Shown one piece after another: positions 18,068 to 27,009 of a DNA stretch of 64,000 bases (position 1 is the stretch's first letter; each line of letters opens with the position of its first letter). The position numbers and the translations under genes are program-made. The notes below the pieces were generated by a model. The model saw nothing but the letters and a program-made list of their open reading frames with translations. It was not told where the DNA came from and searched no databases. This stretch comes from Nitratireductor mangrovi (lineage in GTDB: Bacteria > Pseudomonadota > Alphaproteobacteria > Rhizobiales > Rhizobiaceae), in contig NZ_CP042301.2 of assembly GCF_007922615.2 (NCBI RefSeq), forward strand, positions 372,001 through 436,000, in the 5' to 3' direction.

Positions 18068-20725
18068 ATGGCGAAATGGGTCTATGCGTTTGGCGGCGGA
18101 TCGGCCGATGGCCGCGCTGGCGACAAGGACCTGCTCGGCGGCAAGGGTGCAAACCTTGCCGAAATGTCCGGCCTCGGACTGCCGGTACCCCCCGGGTTCA
18201 CCATCACGACCGCCGTCTGCACCCACTATTACGCCAACGGGCGCAGCTATCCCAAGGAATTGAGGGCTGACGTCGAGGCTGCGCTAGTCGAGACCGGGCG
18301 CATCGCCGGGCGCGGCTTTGGCGACGGGTCGGATCCCCTGCTTGTGTCGGTCCGTTCCGGTGCCCGCGCCTCGATGCCCGGCATGATGGATACGGTTCTC
18401 AATCTCGGTCTCAACGATCGCACCGTCGAGGCCCTGGCGCGCCAGTCGGGCGACGAGCGCTTCGCCTACGACAGCTATCGCCGCTTCATCCAGATGTATT
18501 CGGACGTCGTGCTCGGCCTCGATCACGAGGTGTTCGAGGAAATCCTGGAGGAAGAAAAGGCCGGACTCGGGGTTGAATTCGATACCGAACTCGAGGCCGG
18601 GCATTGGAGGCGCCTCGTCGAAGTCTACAAGGCCAGGGTTGAGGAGGAACTGGGAACCGCCTTTCCGCAGGATCCGCATGAGCAATTGTGGGGCGCGATC
18701 GGCGCGGTGTTCTCCTCCTGGATGAACCATCGCGCGATCACCTATCGGCGCCTGCACGACATCCCCGAGGACTGGGGAACGGCGGTCAACGTCCAGGCCA
18801 TGGTCTTCGGCAATATGGGCAACAACTCGGCGACCGGCGTCGCGTTCACCCGCGACCCTTCGACCGGGGAGAAGAAGCTTTACGGCGAGTTTCTGGTCAA
18901 CGCCCAAGGCGAGGACGTGGTCGCCGGCATCCGCACGCCGCAAAACATCACCGAGGAGGCCCGCATCAATGCCGGTTCCGACAAGCCCTCGCTCGAGAAG
19001 GTGATGCCGCAAGCCTTCGCCGAATTCGTGGACATCGCTGGCAAGCTCGAGCGCCACTATCGCGACATGCAGGATCTCGAATTCACCATCGAGCGTGGGC
19101 AATTGTGGATGCTGCAAACGCGATCGGGCAAGCGGACCGCCAAGGCCGCATTGAAGATCGCGGTGGAGTTGGCAGAGGAGGGGCTGATCTCGCGGCAGGA
19201 GGCAGTCGCCCGCATCGAGCCGGGCTCGCTCGACCAGTTGCTTCATCCGACCATTGATCCCGCCGCCGAGCGCGACGTGATCGGCATGGGCCTGCCCGCC
19301 TCGCCGGGTGCTGCCACCGGCGAGATCGTTTTTTCCTCCGAGGAGGCGGAGGAGGCCAAGGCCCAGGGCCGCAAGGTGATCCTCGTGCGTGTCGAGACAA
19401 GTCCCGAGGACATTCACGGCATGCATGCGGCCGAGGGCATCCTGACGACTCGCGGCGGCATGACCAGCCACGCTGCGGTCGTGGCGCGCGGGATGGGCAA
19501 GCCCTGCGTTTCGGGAGCAGGCTCGCTGCGCGTCGACTACAAGAACCAGACCATGCTGGCGCTCGGTCGCAGCTTCTCGCGCGGCGACGTCATCACCATC
19601 GACGGGTCGTCAGGACAGGTGTTGGCTGGCGCCGCGCCAATGCTACAGCCGGAGCTTTCCGGGGATTTCGCCGCGATCATGGCATGGGCGGACGAGAACC
19701 GGCGCATGAAGGTGCGGACCAACGCAGAGACTCCGGCTGATGCACGCATGGCGCGCTCCTTCGGTGCGGAAGGCATCGGCCTTTGCCGCACCGAGCACAT
19801 GTTCTTCGACGATGACCGCATTGTGGCGATGCGCGAGATGATCCTCGCCGACAGCGAACAGGGCCGACGGGCCGCGCTTGCCAAGCTTCTGCCAATGCAG
19901 CGCTCCGACTTCGTCGAACTGTTCGAGATCATGGCCGGCCTGCCGGTAACCATCCGGCTTCTCGATCCACCGCTTCATGAGTTCCTCCCGAAGGGCGAGG
20001 AGGAGATCGCAGAGGTCGCTGCCGCGCTTGGCGTCGACGCCGAGGTGCTGCGCCAGCGCACCGAGGCCTTGCATGAATTCAACCCGATGCTAGGGCATCG
20101 CGGCTGCCGCCTCGCCGTCTCCTTTCCCGAAATCGCGGAAATGCAGGCGCGCGCCATCTTCGAGGCGGCGATCGAGGCTGGAAGCAAGACCGGGCGGCCT
20201 GTCGAGCCGGAGATCATGGTGCCGCTTGTCGGCATCATGAAGGAACTCGAGTTCGTGAAAGCGCGCATCGATGCTGTGGCCGCCGACGTCATGAAGGAGT
20301 CCGGCACAACGCTGCATTATCTCACCGGCACGATGATCGAATTGCCACGCGCGGCAATCCGCGCGCACGTGATTGCCGAGGTCGCGGAATTCTTCTCCTT
20401 CGGAACCAATGATTTGACGCAGACGACCTTCGGCATCTCGCGCGACGACGCCGCGTCGTTCCTGGAGACTTATCGCCAGAAGGGCGTGATCGAACAGGAC
20501 CCGTTCGTCTCGCTCGACATCGACGGCGTTGGCGAACTCGTTCGCATGGCCGCCGAGAAGGGCAGGGCGACGCGCAAGGGCATCAAGCTCGGTATCTGCG
20601 GCGAACATGGAGGCGACCCGGCCTCTGTCGCGTTCTGCGAGCAGGTTGGCCTCGACTATGTCTCGTGCTCACCGTTCCGCGTGCCGATCGCCAGGCTGGC
20701 GGCTGCGCAGGCGGCGTTGCGTTGA
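18068..20725 (+). CDS. ppdK: Pyruvate, phosphate dikinase
   Basis: From ATG 18068, preceded by GAGGGAG, the protein is 885 residues, the normal length for PPDK; an in-frame extension back to 17858 would run into the tRNA region and has no family match. Domains in order are the ATP-grasp nucleotide-binding region (LLGGKGANLAEM at the start, SVRSGARASMPGMMDTVLNLG), the swivelling phosphohistidine domain with His468 in TRGGMTSHAAVVARGMG, and the PEP/pyruvate-binding barrel (CRTEHMFF, GICGEHGGDP, catalytic Cys867 in SCSPFRVPIARL). It interconverts pyruvate + ATP + Pi and PEP + AMP + PPi in the cytosol. In rhizobia it works beside PEP carboxykinase in gluconeogenesis. No operon partner is present and I see no obvious promoter. 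Confidence 0.96.
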   Translation: MAKWVYAFGGGSADGRAGDKDLLGGKGANLAEMSGLGLPVPPGFTITTAVCTHYYANGRSYPKELRADVEAALVETGRIAGRGFGDGSDPLLVSVRSGARASMPGMMDTVLNLGLNDRTVEALARQSGDERFAYDSYRRFIQMYSDVVLGLDHEVFEEILEEEKAGLGVEFDTELEAGHWRRLVEVYKARVEEELGTAFPQDPHEQLWGAIGAVFSSWMNHRAITYRRLHDIPEDWGTAVNVQAMVFGNMGNNSATGVAFTRDPSTGEKKLYGEFLVNAQGEDVVAGIRTPQNITEEARINAGSDKPSLEKVMPQAFAEFVDIAGKLERHYRDMQDLEFTIERGQLWMLQTRSGKRTAKAALKIAVELAEEGLISRQEAVARIEPGSLDQLLHPTIDPAAERDVIGMGLPASPGAATGEIVFSSEEAEEAKAQGRKVILVRVETSPEDIHGMHAAEGILTTRGGMTSHAAVVARGMGKPCVSGAGSLRVDYKNQTMLALGRSFSRGDVITIDGSSGQVLAGAAPMLQPELSGDFAAIMAWADENRRMKVRTNAETPADARMARSFGAEGIGLCRTEHMFFDDDRIVAMREMILADSEQGRRAALAKLLPMQRSDFVELFEIMAGLPVTIRLLDPPLHEFLPKGEEEIAEVAAALGVDAEVLRQRTEALHEFNPMLGHRGCRLAVSFPEIAEMQARAIFEAAIEAGSKTGRPVEPEIMVPLVGIMKELEFVKARIDAVAADVMKESGTTLHYLTGTMIELPRAAIRAHVIAEVAEFFSFGTNDLTQTTFGISRDDAASFLETYRQKGVIEQDPFVSLDIDGVGELVRMAAEKGRATRKGIKLGICGEHGGDPASVAFCEQVGLDYVSCSPFRVPIARLAAAQAALR

Positions 20726-20963
20726 GCACGCCGGCTGGCGCGGCAATGTTCAAACGAGCGGCTTTTTTGGCCACCAAAAGACTTGGCGCACCGGCGGTTG
20801 GTCGTTAACAATGCGCGTAACCTTTTGCCGGACCGAAGCCTTCGGGACGGCAAAAGCACTTGCGCTCGCTCCTGAACCCCTTGATTGTATACCGGAAACG
20901 GACCTTCCGTTCAGTGGCTGAGCGTTATGGGGTGGTGCTGCATTCAGGCAGCAAAGAACGGCA

Positions 20964-22676
20964 ATGAGCCAGATCACCAAGATACCAACGCGGGAATTGC
21001 GGTCGATCCTGCCGTTTCTGATTGCCGTTTCGCTGCTCATCAACATCCTGATGCTGGCGTCGCCGCTCTACATGCTGCAGATATTCGACCGGGTGATTTC
21101 CGGGCGCTCGTTCGAAACGCTGATCTTCCTGTCGTTGCTGGTGCTGGTCGCGCTACTGGTCATGGGTGGGCTCGACGCGTGCCGCGTTGCGATTTTTGCG
21201 CGCTTTGGCGACTGGCTCGACAGGAGGATTGCGGGGCCGGTGCTTGATGCCTCGATCGAGTTGGCGGCTGCGCCCGGGGGCAAGTCGAGTTCGCAGCCGA
21301 TGAACGACATCACCACCATTCGCCAGTTTCTTAGTTCGCCGGGAGCGGGGGCGATCTTCGACGCTCCGATGATACCGCTATTTGTGGCGGCCATCTGGAT
21401 TCTCCATCCGCTGCTGGGCCTGGTTGCCGCGGGGAGCGCGCTGCTTCTGGCCGTCATGGCCATCGCAAACGACGTCTTCACCCGCCGGTCAAGCCCGGTA
21501 TTGACCGCGGCCGGCGTGGACAGTCAGTCCTTTCTGGAGTCCGGTCTTGCGAATGCCGATGTCGCGCGCACCATGGGGCTGCAATCTCGGATCGTGGCGC
21601 ATTGGATCAGCATGCGTGACGCCGTGTCTTCGCGGCTGCTTTCGGTTTCAACCACGGTCGGTGTGATGGCCGCGGTCTCCAAGTCACTCAGGCTGGCGGT
21701 GCAAGCGGCGATCCTTGGAACCGGAGCCTATCTGGTCCTGACCCGCGACATCACTCCCGGTGAGATGATCGCGTCGTCAATCCTTCTCGGCCGTGCGCTG
21801 GCGCCGGTGGAAACGGCACTCGGAACCTGGCGTCAGTTCGTCGCCGCCAGGCAGGCCTGGAAGAGGCTGATCGTGCTGCTTTCGATGCGGCAGTCAGGAC
21901 CGCAGAGCCATGATCTGGCGGGGGCCAAGGGGGCGGTTGCCCTGGAGAATGTTTTCTTGCGCGCGCCGACGCCGGACCAGGACCCGATCCTGCGCGGTGT
22001 TTCGTTCAGCCTTGCACCGGGAGAGTCCCTCGGCGTCATCGGCGATTCGGCCGCCGGCAAATCGAGCCTGGGCCGCATTATCGTGGGAGCATGGCGGCCG
22101 TCGGTGGGTGCGGTTCGCTTCGATGGCGCCGAACTGGATCATTGGGACCCCGTCGCGCTCGGACGCTATGTCGGGTACCTGCCGCAATCGGTGGCGCTGT
22201 TCCCGGGAACAGTGAGACAGAACATCGCGCGATTCGAGGACGTCCCCCTCGAGGATGTGGTCGCGGCGGCTCGTCGCGCCGGCTCGCATGAAATGATCCT
22301 GCAACTGCCGGCCGGGTACGATACCGACGTCGGAAACCGTGGCGAGCGTCTGTCCGGCGGTCAACGACAGCGAGTTGCATTGGCTCGCGCACTGATCGGC
22401 AACCCCCGACTCGTCGTGCTCGACGAACCGGACGTCAATCTTGATCAGTCGGGCCATGAGGCGCTATTGCACTGCATGAGCACGTTGCGAAGCGAAGGGG
22501 TTACGCTGATCGTGATCGCGCACAGGAGAAACCTGCTGTCTTCGTGCGGTAAGCTGCTGTGGCTGGAAAACGGCATGACCCGGGCTTTCGGGCCTTCCGC
22601 TGATGTCGTGTCGCATATCGCTGGCCAGAAGAAGGGTCATCTGCGCGCCGTGGCCGGCGAGGCGAAACCACAATGA
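20964..22676 (+). CDS. Type I secretion ABC exporter (PrtD/AprD-like permease-ATPase)
   Basis: This 570-residue half-transporter lacks a C39-like N-terminal domain. The membrane part opens with RSILPFLIAVSLLINILMLA and the family motif SPLYMLQIFDRVI, with further segments near residues 50-75, 137-170 and 230-265. The ATPase has Walker A GDSAAGKSS (360-368), Q-loop YLPQS, signature LSGGQRQR (463-470), Walker B LVVLDEP (483-489) and the H-loop in IVIAHRR. This is the PrtD group that exports RTX proteases and related proteins directly from cytosol to outside with an HlyD adaptor and a TolC-type channel. The HlyD gene overlaps it by four bases. The VCBS/RTX and acidic proteins downstream and the M10 proteases upstream are the likely cargo. 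No TolC gene is in the window. Confidence 0.94.
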   Translation: MSQITKIPTRELRSILPFLIAVSLLINILMLASPLYMLQIFDRVISGRSFETLIFLSLLVLVALLVMGGLDACRVAIFARFGDWLDRRIAGPVLDASIELAAAPGGKSSSQPMNDITTIRQFLSSPGAGAIFDAPMIPLFVAAIWILHPLLGLVAAGSALLLAVMAIANDVFTRRSSPVLTAAGVDSQSFLESGLANADVARTMGLQSRIVAHWISMRDAVSSRLLSVSTTVGVMAAVSKSLRLAVQAAILGTGAYLVLTRDITPGEMIASSILLGRALAPVETALGTWRQFVAARQAWKRLIVLLSMRQSGPQSHDLAGAKGAVALENVFLRAPTPDQDPILRGVSFSLAPGESLGVIGDSAAGKSSLGRIIVGAWRPSVGAVRFDGAELDHWDPVALGRYVGYLPQSVALFPGTVRQNIARFEDVPLEDVVAAARRAGSHEMILQLPAGYDTDVGNRGERLSGGQRQRVALARALIGNPRLVVLDEPDVNLDQSGHEALLHCMSTLRSEGVTLIVIAHRRNLLSSCGKLLWLENGMTRAFGPSADVVSHIAGQKKGHLRAVAGEAKPQ

Positions 22677-23998
22677 GCAGCGAATACGTGCCAGGACAGC
22701 TTCGCGAGCGCGTCAGGAGCCCCCTGCGAACGGCCGCCTGGTTCGCGCTCGCATTTTTTGTCGGTCTGGGCGGCTGGTCGGCTTTCGCACCGCTCAGCGG
22801 CGCGGCACTCGCGCCCGGCCATGTCGGCATCGAGAACCAGCGCAAGACGATCCAGCACCTCGAGGGCGGGATCATCGACAAGATCGCGGCCAGGGATGGC
22901 GATAAGGTCAAGGCCGGCGATCTGCTCGTCAGGCTCGATGACACCGTTCCCCGGTCCACATACGATCTGCTCGAAGGCCAGTTCATCGACCTGATCGTCG
23001 AGCGGGCCCGACTCAACGCAGAGCAGGAGGGCGCCGACTACATCGACTGGCCGGACCTGCTGGCGATCATCTCCAACCGCGAGCGGGTTGGCGAAGCCAT
23101 GCGCGTGCAACAGGCGCTGTTCGATGCGCGCCGGGAGGCCTTGCAAAGCCGGGTCGATATCCTGCGCACCGGAATAAGCCACATTCAGGAGCAGATTCGC
23201 GGCTTCGAGACGCAGGACGAGGCCGTCAGAAGGCAGCTTGAACTGATCCAGAAGGAGACCGAGGCGGTTGCGCAATTGGTCGACAAGGGCCTCCAGGCGC
23301 GCTCGCGGCTTTACGCGCTTCAGCGCACCATTGCCGAACTCGAGGGCACGCTGGGCGACATCGCCTCGCGCAAGGCGCAGGCCCGCGTTCTGATCGGGGA
23401 ATCCGAACTCGAGATCCTCGACCTGAGCACGCGAAACCGCAACCAGGTGGTGGGTGACCTGCGCACCCTGGCAAGCCAGATCGCCGACATGCAGCCGCGA
23501 CTGCGCGCCGCCCGAGCGACACTGGACCGGCTCGATCTGAGGGCCCCGGTGAGCGGCACCGTGGTGGGTCTCCAATACCACACCGAAGGTGGCGTCATCC
23601 GTCCCGGCGCGCCGGTCCTCGATCTGGTTCCGGAACAGTCGAAGTTCGTTATCGAAGCCAAGGTCAGCCCGGCCGATATCGACGTCGTCAGTACCGGACT
23701 GCCGGCCGAGGTGAGGCTGGTTGCGTTTTCGTCGCGCATCACGCCGACGGTTCCGGGCCATGTCACGCACGTCTCGGCCGATCGGCTGATCGACCAGGCC
23801 ACCAGCCAGTTCTATTACCAGATCAAGGTTCAGCTTGACGTCGACCAGGCGCTGCTGAAGGAGTTCGACCTCGATCTCGCTCAACTCTATCCGGGGATGC
23901 CGGTCGAGGTGATGGTGGTGACCGCCGAGCGAACGCTGCTCGATTATCTCCTGCAGCCGGTGACCGACATGTTCGCGCGCGCCTTCCGCGAAACCTGA
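22673..23998 (+). CDS. HlyD-family periplasmic adaptor of type I secretion
   Basis: The 441-residue protein has a short cytoplasmic N-terminus, one membrane anchor (TAAWFALAFFVGLGGWSAFAPLSGAAL), then LAPGHVGIENQRKTIQHLEGGII, the classic start of the HlyD/PrtE group, and a first half-lipoyl (VKAGDLLVRLDDT). A long coiled coil spans roughly residues 95-280 (EQIRGFETQDEAVRRQLELIQ and so on). The second lipoyl half is LDRLDLRAPVSGTVVGLQYHTEGGVI and the C-terminal beta domain ends in LYPGMPVEVMVVTAERTLLDYLLQP. It bridges the inner-membrane exporter to an outer-membrane channel. Its ATG overlaps the exporter stop (ATGA at 22673), so the two are translationally coupled. Confidence 0.95.
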   Translation: MSSEYVPGQLRERVRSPLRTAAWFALAFFVGLGGWSAFAPLSGAALAPGHVGIENQRKTIQHLEGGIIDKIAARDGDKVKAGDLLVRLDDTVPRSTYDLLEGQFIDLIVERARLNAEQEGADYIDWPDLLAIISNRERVGEAMRVQQALFDARREALQSRVDILRTGISHIQEQIRGFETQDEAVRRQLELIQKETEAVAQLVDKGLQARSRLYALQRTIAELEGTLGDIASRKAQARVLIGESELEILDLSTRNRNQVVGDLRTLASQIADMQPRLRAARATLDRLDLRAPVSGTVVGLQYHTEGGVIRPGAPVLDLVPEQSKFVIEAKVSPADIDVVSTGLPAEVRLVAFSSRITPTVPGHVTHVSADRLIDQATSQFYYQIKVQLDVDQALLKEFDLDLAQLYPGMPVEVMVVTAERTLLDYLLQPVTDMFARAFRET

Positions 23999-24062
23999 CC
24001 GACCAGGGATGACGCGTCCAACGCGAATTGCCGCGACCGCGGCTTGCCGGTAGCCTGACCAT

Positions 24063-24911
24063 ATGTCCGGTCCGCAAACAGGAGAGGGGTTCGTGCCTCC
24101 CGAGCATCTGCGTCTCGTGGAAGCACGACATGGGCGCTTTCTCGTCCCGCGCCAGGACATCTATGTCGGCCGCTCGCTGGAGGTCTATGGCGAATGGTGC
24201 GAGACCGAAATCCGCATCGCCGCGCAGGTGATCAAACCCGGCGATGTGATCGTAGATGCCGGCGCCAACATCGGTACGCACAGTGTCGCCTTCGCGCGCA
24301 TGGCCGGGCCCAAAGGCAGAGTCTACGCGATCGAGGCGCAGCCCGGGATGGCACAAATCGTCGGCGCCAACGCGCTGCTGAACGGGCTTTCCAATATCGT
24401 TCCCCTCAATGTCGGGCTCGCGGATGCGCCGGGCTCCTTCGCCATCGGGCCGATCAACTATGGCGCCAACGCCAATTTCGGCGGCATTTCCATCCCAGAC
24501 CTTGACGGCCACGAGGATGCCGCCGGGCGGATTCGCGTTTCCCTGATGCCGCTGGACGAACTGGTCGACCTTCCACGCTTATCTTTTTTCAAGCTCGACA
24601 TCGAGCACATGGAGGCGCAGGCGTTGCGCGGCGCACGTCAGACGATCGCCCGATGCCTGCCGGTGATTTATCTCGAAAACAGCGATCCCGTCGAAACCAG
24701 TGCGATACTGGCCGAGTTGCAAACATTCGGCTACCGCGCGTTCTGGCACGAATGCCGGCTTTTTGCCCCCGACAATTGGCGCGGCAATGCCGAAAACATC
24801 TTCGAGAACGTCTCCTGCGTGAACATGCTTTGCGTGCCCGAGGGTCGCGCCGTGCAAGGCTTGACGCCGGCGACTGGACCGGAGACGCATCCGCGCCGTC
24901 GCGGACGCTAG
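24063..24911 (+). CDS. FkbM-family methyltransferase
   Basis: A 282-residue SAM-dependent enzyme: GDVIVDAGANIGTHSVAFARMAG is motif I, VYAIEAQP carries the acidic residue that binds the SAM ribose, and LSFFKLDIEHMEAQALRGA is the FkbM family core. FkbM proteins O-methylate sugars or small molecules. The gene lies 64 bases after the exporter/adaptor pair and before the VCBS/RTX gene, so it may modify a glycan associated with secreted proteins. The start is uncertain: ATG 24063 has no ribosome site, whereas in-frame GTG 24093 is preceded by GGAGAG at 24081-24086 with good spacing and would give 272 residues beginning VPPEHLRLVEARHG. I think GTG 24093 is at least as likely. Confidence 0.88.
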   Translation: MSGPQTGEGFVPPEHLRLVEARHGRFLVPRQDIYVGRSLEVYGEWCETEIRIAAQVIKPGDVIVDAGANIGTHSVAFARMAGPKGRVYAIEAQPGMAQIVGANALLNGLSNIVPLNVGLADAPGSFAIGPINYGANANFGGISIPDLDGHEDAAGRIRVSLMPLDELVDLPRLSFFKLDIEHMEAQALRGARQTIARCLPVIYLENSDPVETSAILAELQTFGYRAFWHECRLFAPDNWRGNAENIFENVSCVNMLCVPEGRAVQGLTPATGPETHPRRRGR

Positions 24912-24972
24912 AGGCGGGCAAGCCGTACCGGGCCGCGGCAACGCAACCTTTGCATCGGGAGATCACAATCTC

Positions 24973-25012
24973 TACCCTTGGGGTAATCCAAGGCCGTAGG
25001 CCTAGGGGGCCT
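24973..25012. promoter_or_regulatory. Nested palindromes in the leader of the VCBS/RTX gene
   Basis: TACCC-TTG-GGGTA at 24973-24985, the perfect 8-base palindrome TAGGCCTA at 24997-25004, and an overlapping AGGCC/GGCCT pair (24998-25002 with 25008-25012) lie within 40 bases, ending 33 bases before the ATG at 25045. They could be protein-binding sites or an RNA structure in the 5' leader. I do not recognise a known regulator consensus. Confidence 0.35.
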
Positions 25013-25044
25013 CCGGCGTGGATCCACCAACGCAGGAGGAGAAA

Positions 25045-26769
25045 ATGGTCTCAAGCCCCAATTTCACCGACGGCACCTGGCAGATCGCCTCGACGCTGCA
25101 CATCAACGGCGCGCCCTTCGGCGACATTCTCTGGCAGAACATTGCCGATCAGTCGCTGGTGCTGTGGCAGCAGAACGGCGCCACCACCGTTTCGATGGAC
25201 ATCCTGCCCTCGGTCAGCGATCACGAAGTCGCCGTGGTCGGTGATTTCGACGGTGACGGCCGCGCCGACCCCTATCTGCGCGATCAGGCTGTCGGCACCA
25301 ACAAGGTGCTTCTGAGCAGCACCGGAGCGATTGCCAACTCCGCCTCCGCCTCCTCGGTTGCCGATGCCCGTGCGGCGACCGATCTCAACGGCGACGGCAT
25401 GGACGACGTCATCTATTTCATCAACACCAATGCCAACCTGCTCACCTTCCAGATGAACGGCGCCTCGGTCGCGGGCACCAGCAGCTTCGCGTCGGGCTAT
25501 GATACGGCCGACACGCTGCTCGCCGCCTTCGACGGCACCGGCTCCAGGAGCTTCAACAGCCTCTGGGTCGACGACTCGGTCAACCAGTTCAACCTGACAA
25601 GCTACACCGACGGCGCTCGCGCGATTCAGGACACGTTCACGGTCAATGCGGGCAACGAATTTCTGAGCAAGGGTGACTATGACGGCGACGGCGGCCCTGA
25701 CTTTCTGTTCAGGGATCCGTCAGGGTCAGACGAAGGCGCGATCGAAATTATCTTCACCGACGGTGAAGGCGAGACGTCACGGCTTGTCTACGAGGCGCCG
25801 ATCTTTCGTGACCTAGTCTTTGAAGAGGGCGGCGATTTTGACGACGACGGCTTTACCGAACTTCTGGCACGCGACACGACAAGCGGCGAACTGACGATCA
25901 TGCAGGCGGTCGGAGGCAACGCTTCCAGCGAGACCTTGCTAGGCACCGAAACCGGCGACCTCATCGACGGCCGGAGCGGCAATGACCAACTGTTCGCCGG
26001 CGGCGGCGATGATGTGCTGCTCGGCGCGGATGACGATGACTTCTTGGTCGCGGGCGCTGGTGACGACCGGGCCGATGGCGGCGATGCCGCCGACTCGCTG
26101 TTCGGTGGCGACGGCATGGATTTGCTGGACGGTGACTCCGGCAATGACGATATCTTCGGCGGCGCCGGCAACGACTCGCTCAGGGCTGGAAACGGCACCG
26201 ACCTCCTCGACGGCGGCGAGGGCGACGACTTTCTGCGTGCCGGCTCTTTCGGCTTCGACACAATGCGCGGTGGCCCTGGCGACGACGTGATTCAGGGTAT
26301 CGGTGACCGCGCCATGCACGAGGGCAACGAGGGCAACGACGTCTTGTTTGGTGGCTCATCGCTCGACCGCCTGTTCGGTGGCCAGGGCGACGATGTGCTG
26401 ATTGGCAATCTCAGCACGGACACTCTGTTTGGCGGTATCGGGGACGACCACATCGTGGGCGTTGATCGCGACGGTACCTCCGGCACCGACGACATTGCCT
26501 ATGGCGGCTCGGGAGAGGACTTCTTCCACCTCGGTACTGACGACGAAAATTACTATGTCGGCGGTGGCGAGCTGACCATCAAGGACTACGACGCCTTCGG
26601 CTCTTCCACCGACTTCGTGCTCCTGAACGGGACGATCGGCAACTACGATTTCGTCGACACCGGTTCAACCGTCGAGATCCGGCAGTCTTCGGACGCCGAC
26701 GTGATCGCCATTATCGAGACGACGGCGACGGTCGCGCAAATCCAGGACACAGCGATCTTCATGGGCTGA
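25045..26769 (+). CDS. VCBS/FG-GAP plus RTX calcium-binding exported protein
   Basis: ATG 25045 follows a perfect AGGAGGAG (25034-25041) and gives 574 residues; an earlier in-frame GTG at 25018 has no ribosome site. The N-terminal ~300 residues hold FG-GAP/VCBS-like repeats (VGDFDGDGRADPYLRD, DLNGDGMDDVIYF, GDYDGDGGPDFLFRD, GDFDDDGFTELLARD), a beta-propeller-like calcium-binding module. RTX nonapeptides follow (GNDQLFAGGGDDVLLG and similar, ~315-480), then a C-terminal domain ending in QDTAIFMG. There is no Sec signal, and the lack of Cys and the acidic composition fit type I export by the exporter upstream. Its C-terminus is unlike the NDNFLVA end of the other three RTX proteins but matches the SIFIG end of the next gene. 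Enzymatic activity is not apparent; adhesion or matrix formation is possible. Confidence 0.88.
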   Translation: MVSSPNFTDGTWQIASTLHINGAPFGDILWQNIADQSLVLWQQNGATTVSMDILPSVSDHEVAVVGDFDGDGRADPYLRDQAVGTNKVLLSSTGAIANSASASSVADARAATDLNGDGMDDVIYFINTNANLLTFQMNGASVAGTSSFASGYDTADTLLAAFDGTGSRSFNSLWVDDSVNQFNLTSYTDGARAIQDTFTVNAGNEFLSKGDYDGDGGPDFLFRDPSGSDEGAIEIIFTDGEGETSRLVYEAPIFRDLVFEEGGDFDDDGFTELLARDTTSGELTIMQAVGGNASSETLLGTETGDLIDGRSGNDQLFAGGGDDVLLGADDDDFLVAGAGDDRADGGDAADSLFGGDGMDLLDGDSGNDDIFGGAGNDSLRAGNGTDLLDGGEGDDFLRAGSFGFDTMRGGPGDDVIQGIGDRAMHEGNEGNDVLFGGSSLDRLFGGQGDDVLIGNLSTDTLFGGIGDDHIVGVDRDGTSGTDDIAYGGSGEDFFHLGTDDENYYVGGGELTIKDYDAFGSSTDFVLLNGTIGNYDFVDTGSTVEIRQSSDADVIAIIETTATVAQIQDTAIFMG

Positions 26770-26800
26770 CGCCGGCCTGTCGATCCGATCGCACCTGCCG

Positions 26801-26822
26801 TGGCCCGGATTGCTCCGGGCCA
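26801..26822 (+). terminator. GC-rich hairpin after the VCBS/RTX gene
   Basis: TGGCCCGGA (26801-26809) and TCCGGGCCA (26814-26822) are perfectly complementary around a TTGC loop, 31 bases after the stop. No T-run follows, so it is either a weak intrinsic terminator or a 3'-end stabilising stem. Confidence 0.5.
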
Positions 26823-27009
26823 TGGCGGCGAGCGGGTTTGGGAGTCTGACTGACCGCCTCCGAAAGGGCGGTTGCTCGCCGGCCTTGCCGCGCTGTGCCT
26901 TCCGATAACCACCCGTCGGCGTCGATGTTTATTTTTGCCTGTGCGGGTGCTAGTTTTTCCGGGAGAAACGAACCAACGGTCGGTTAGGGTAGTGTAGCAG
27001 GAGAACTGT

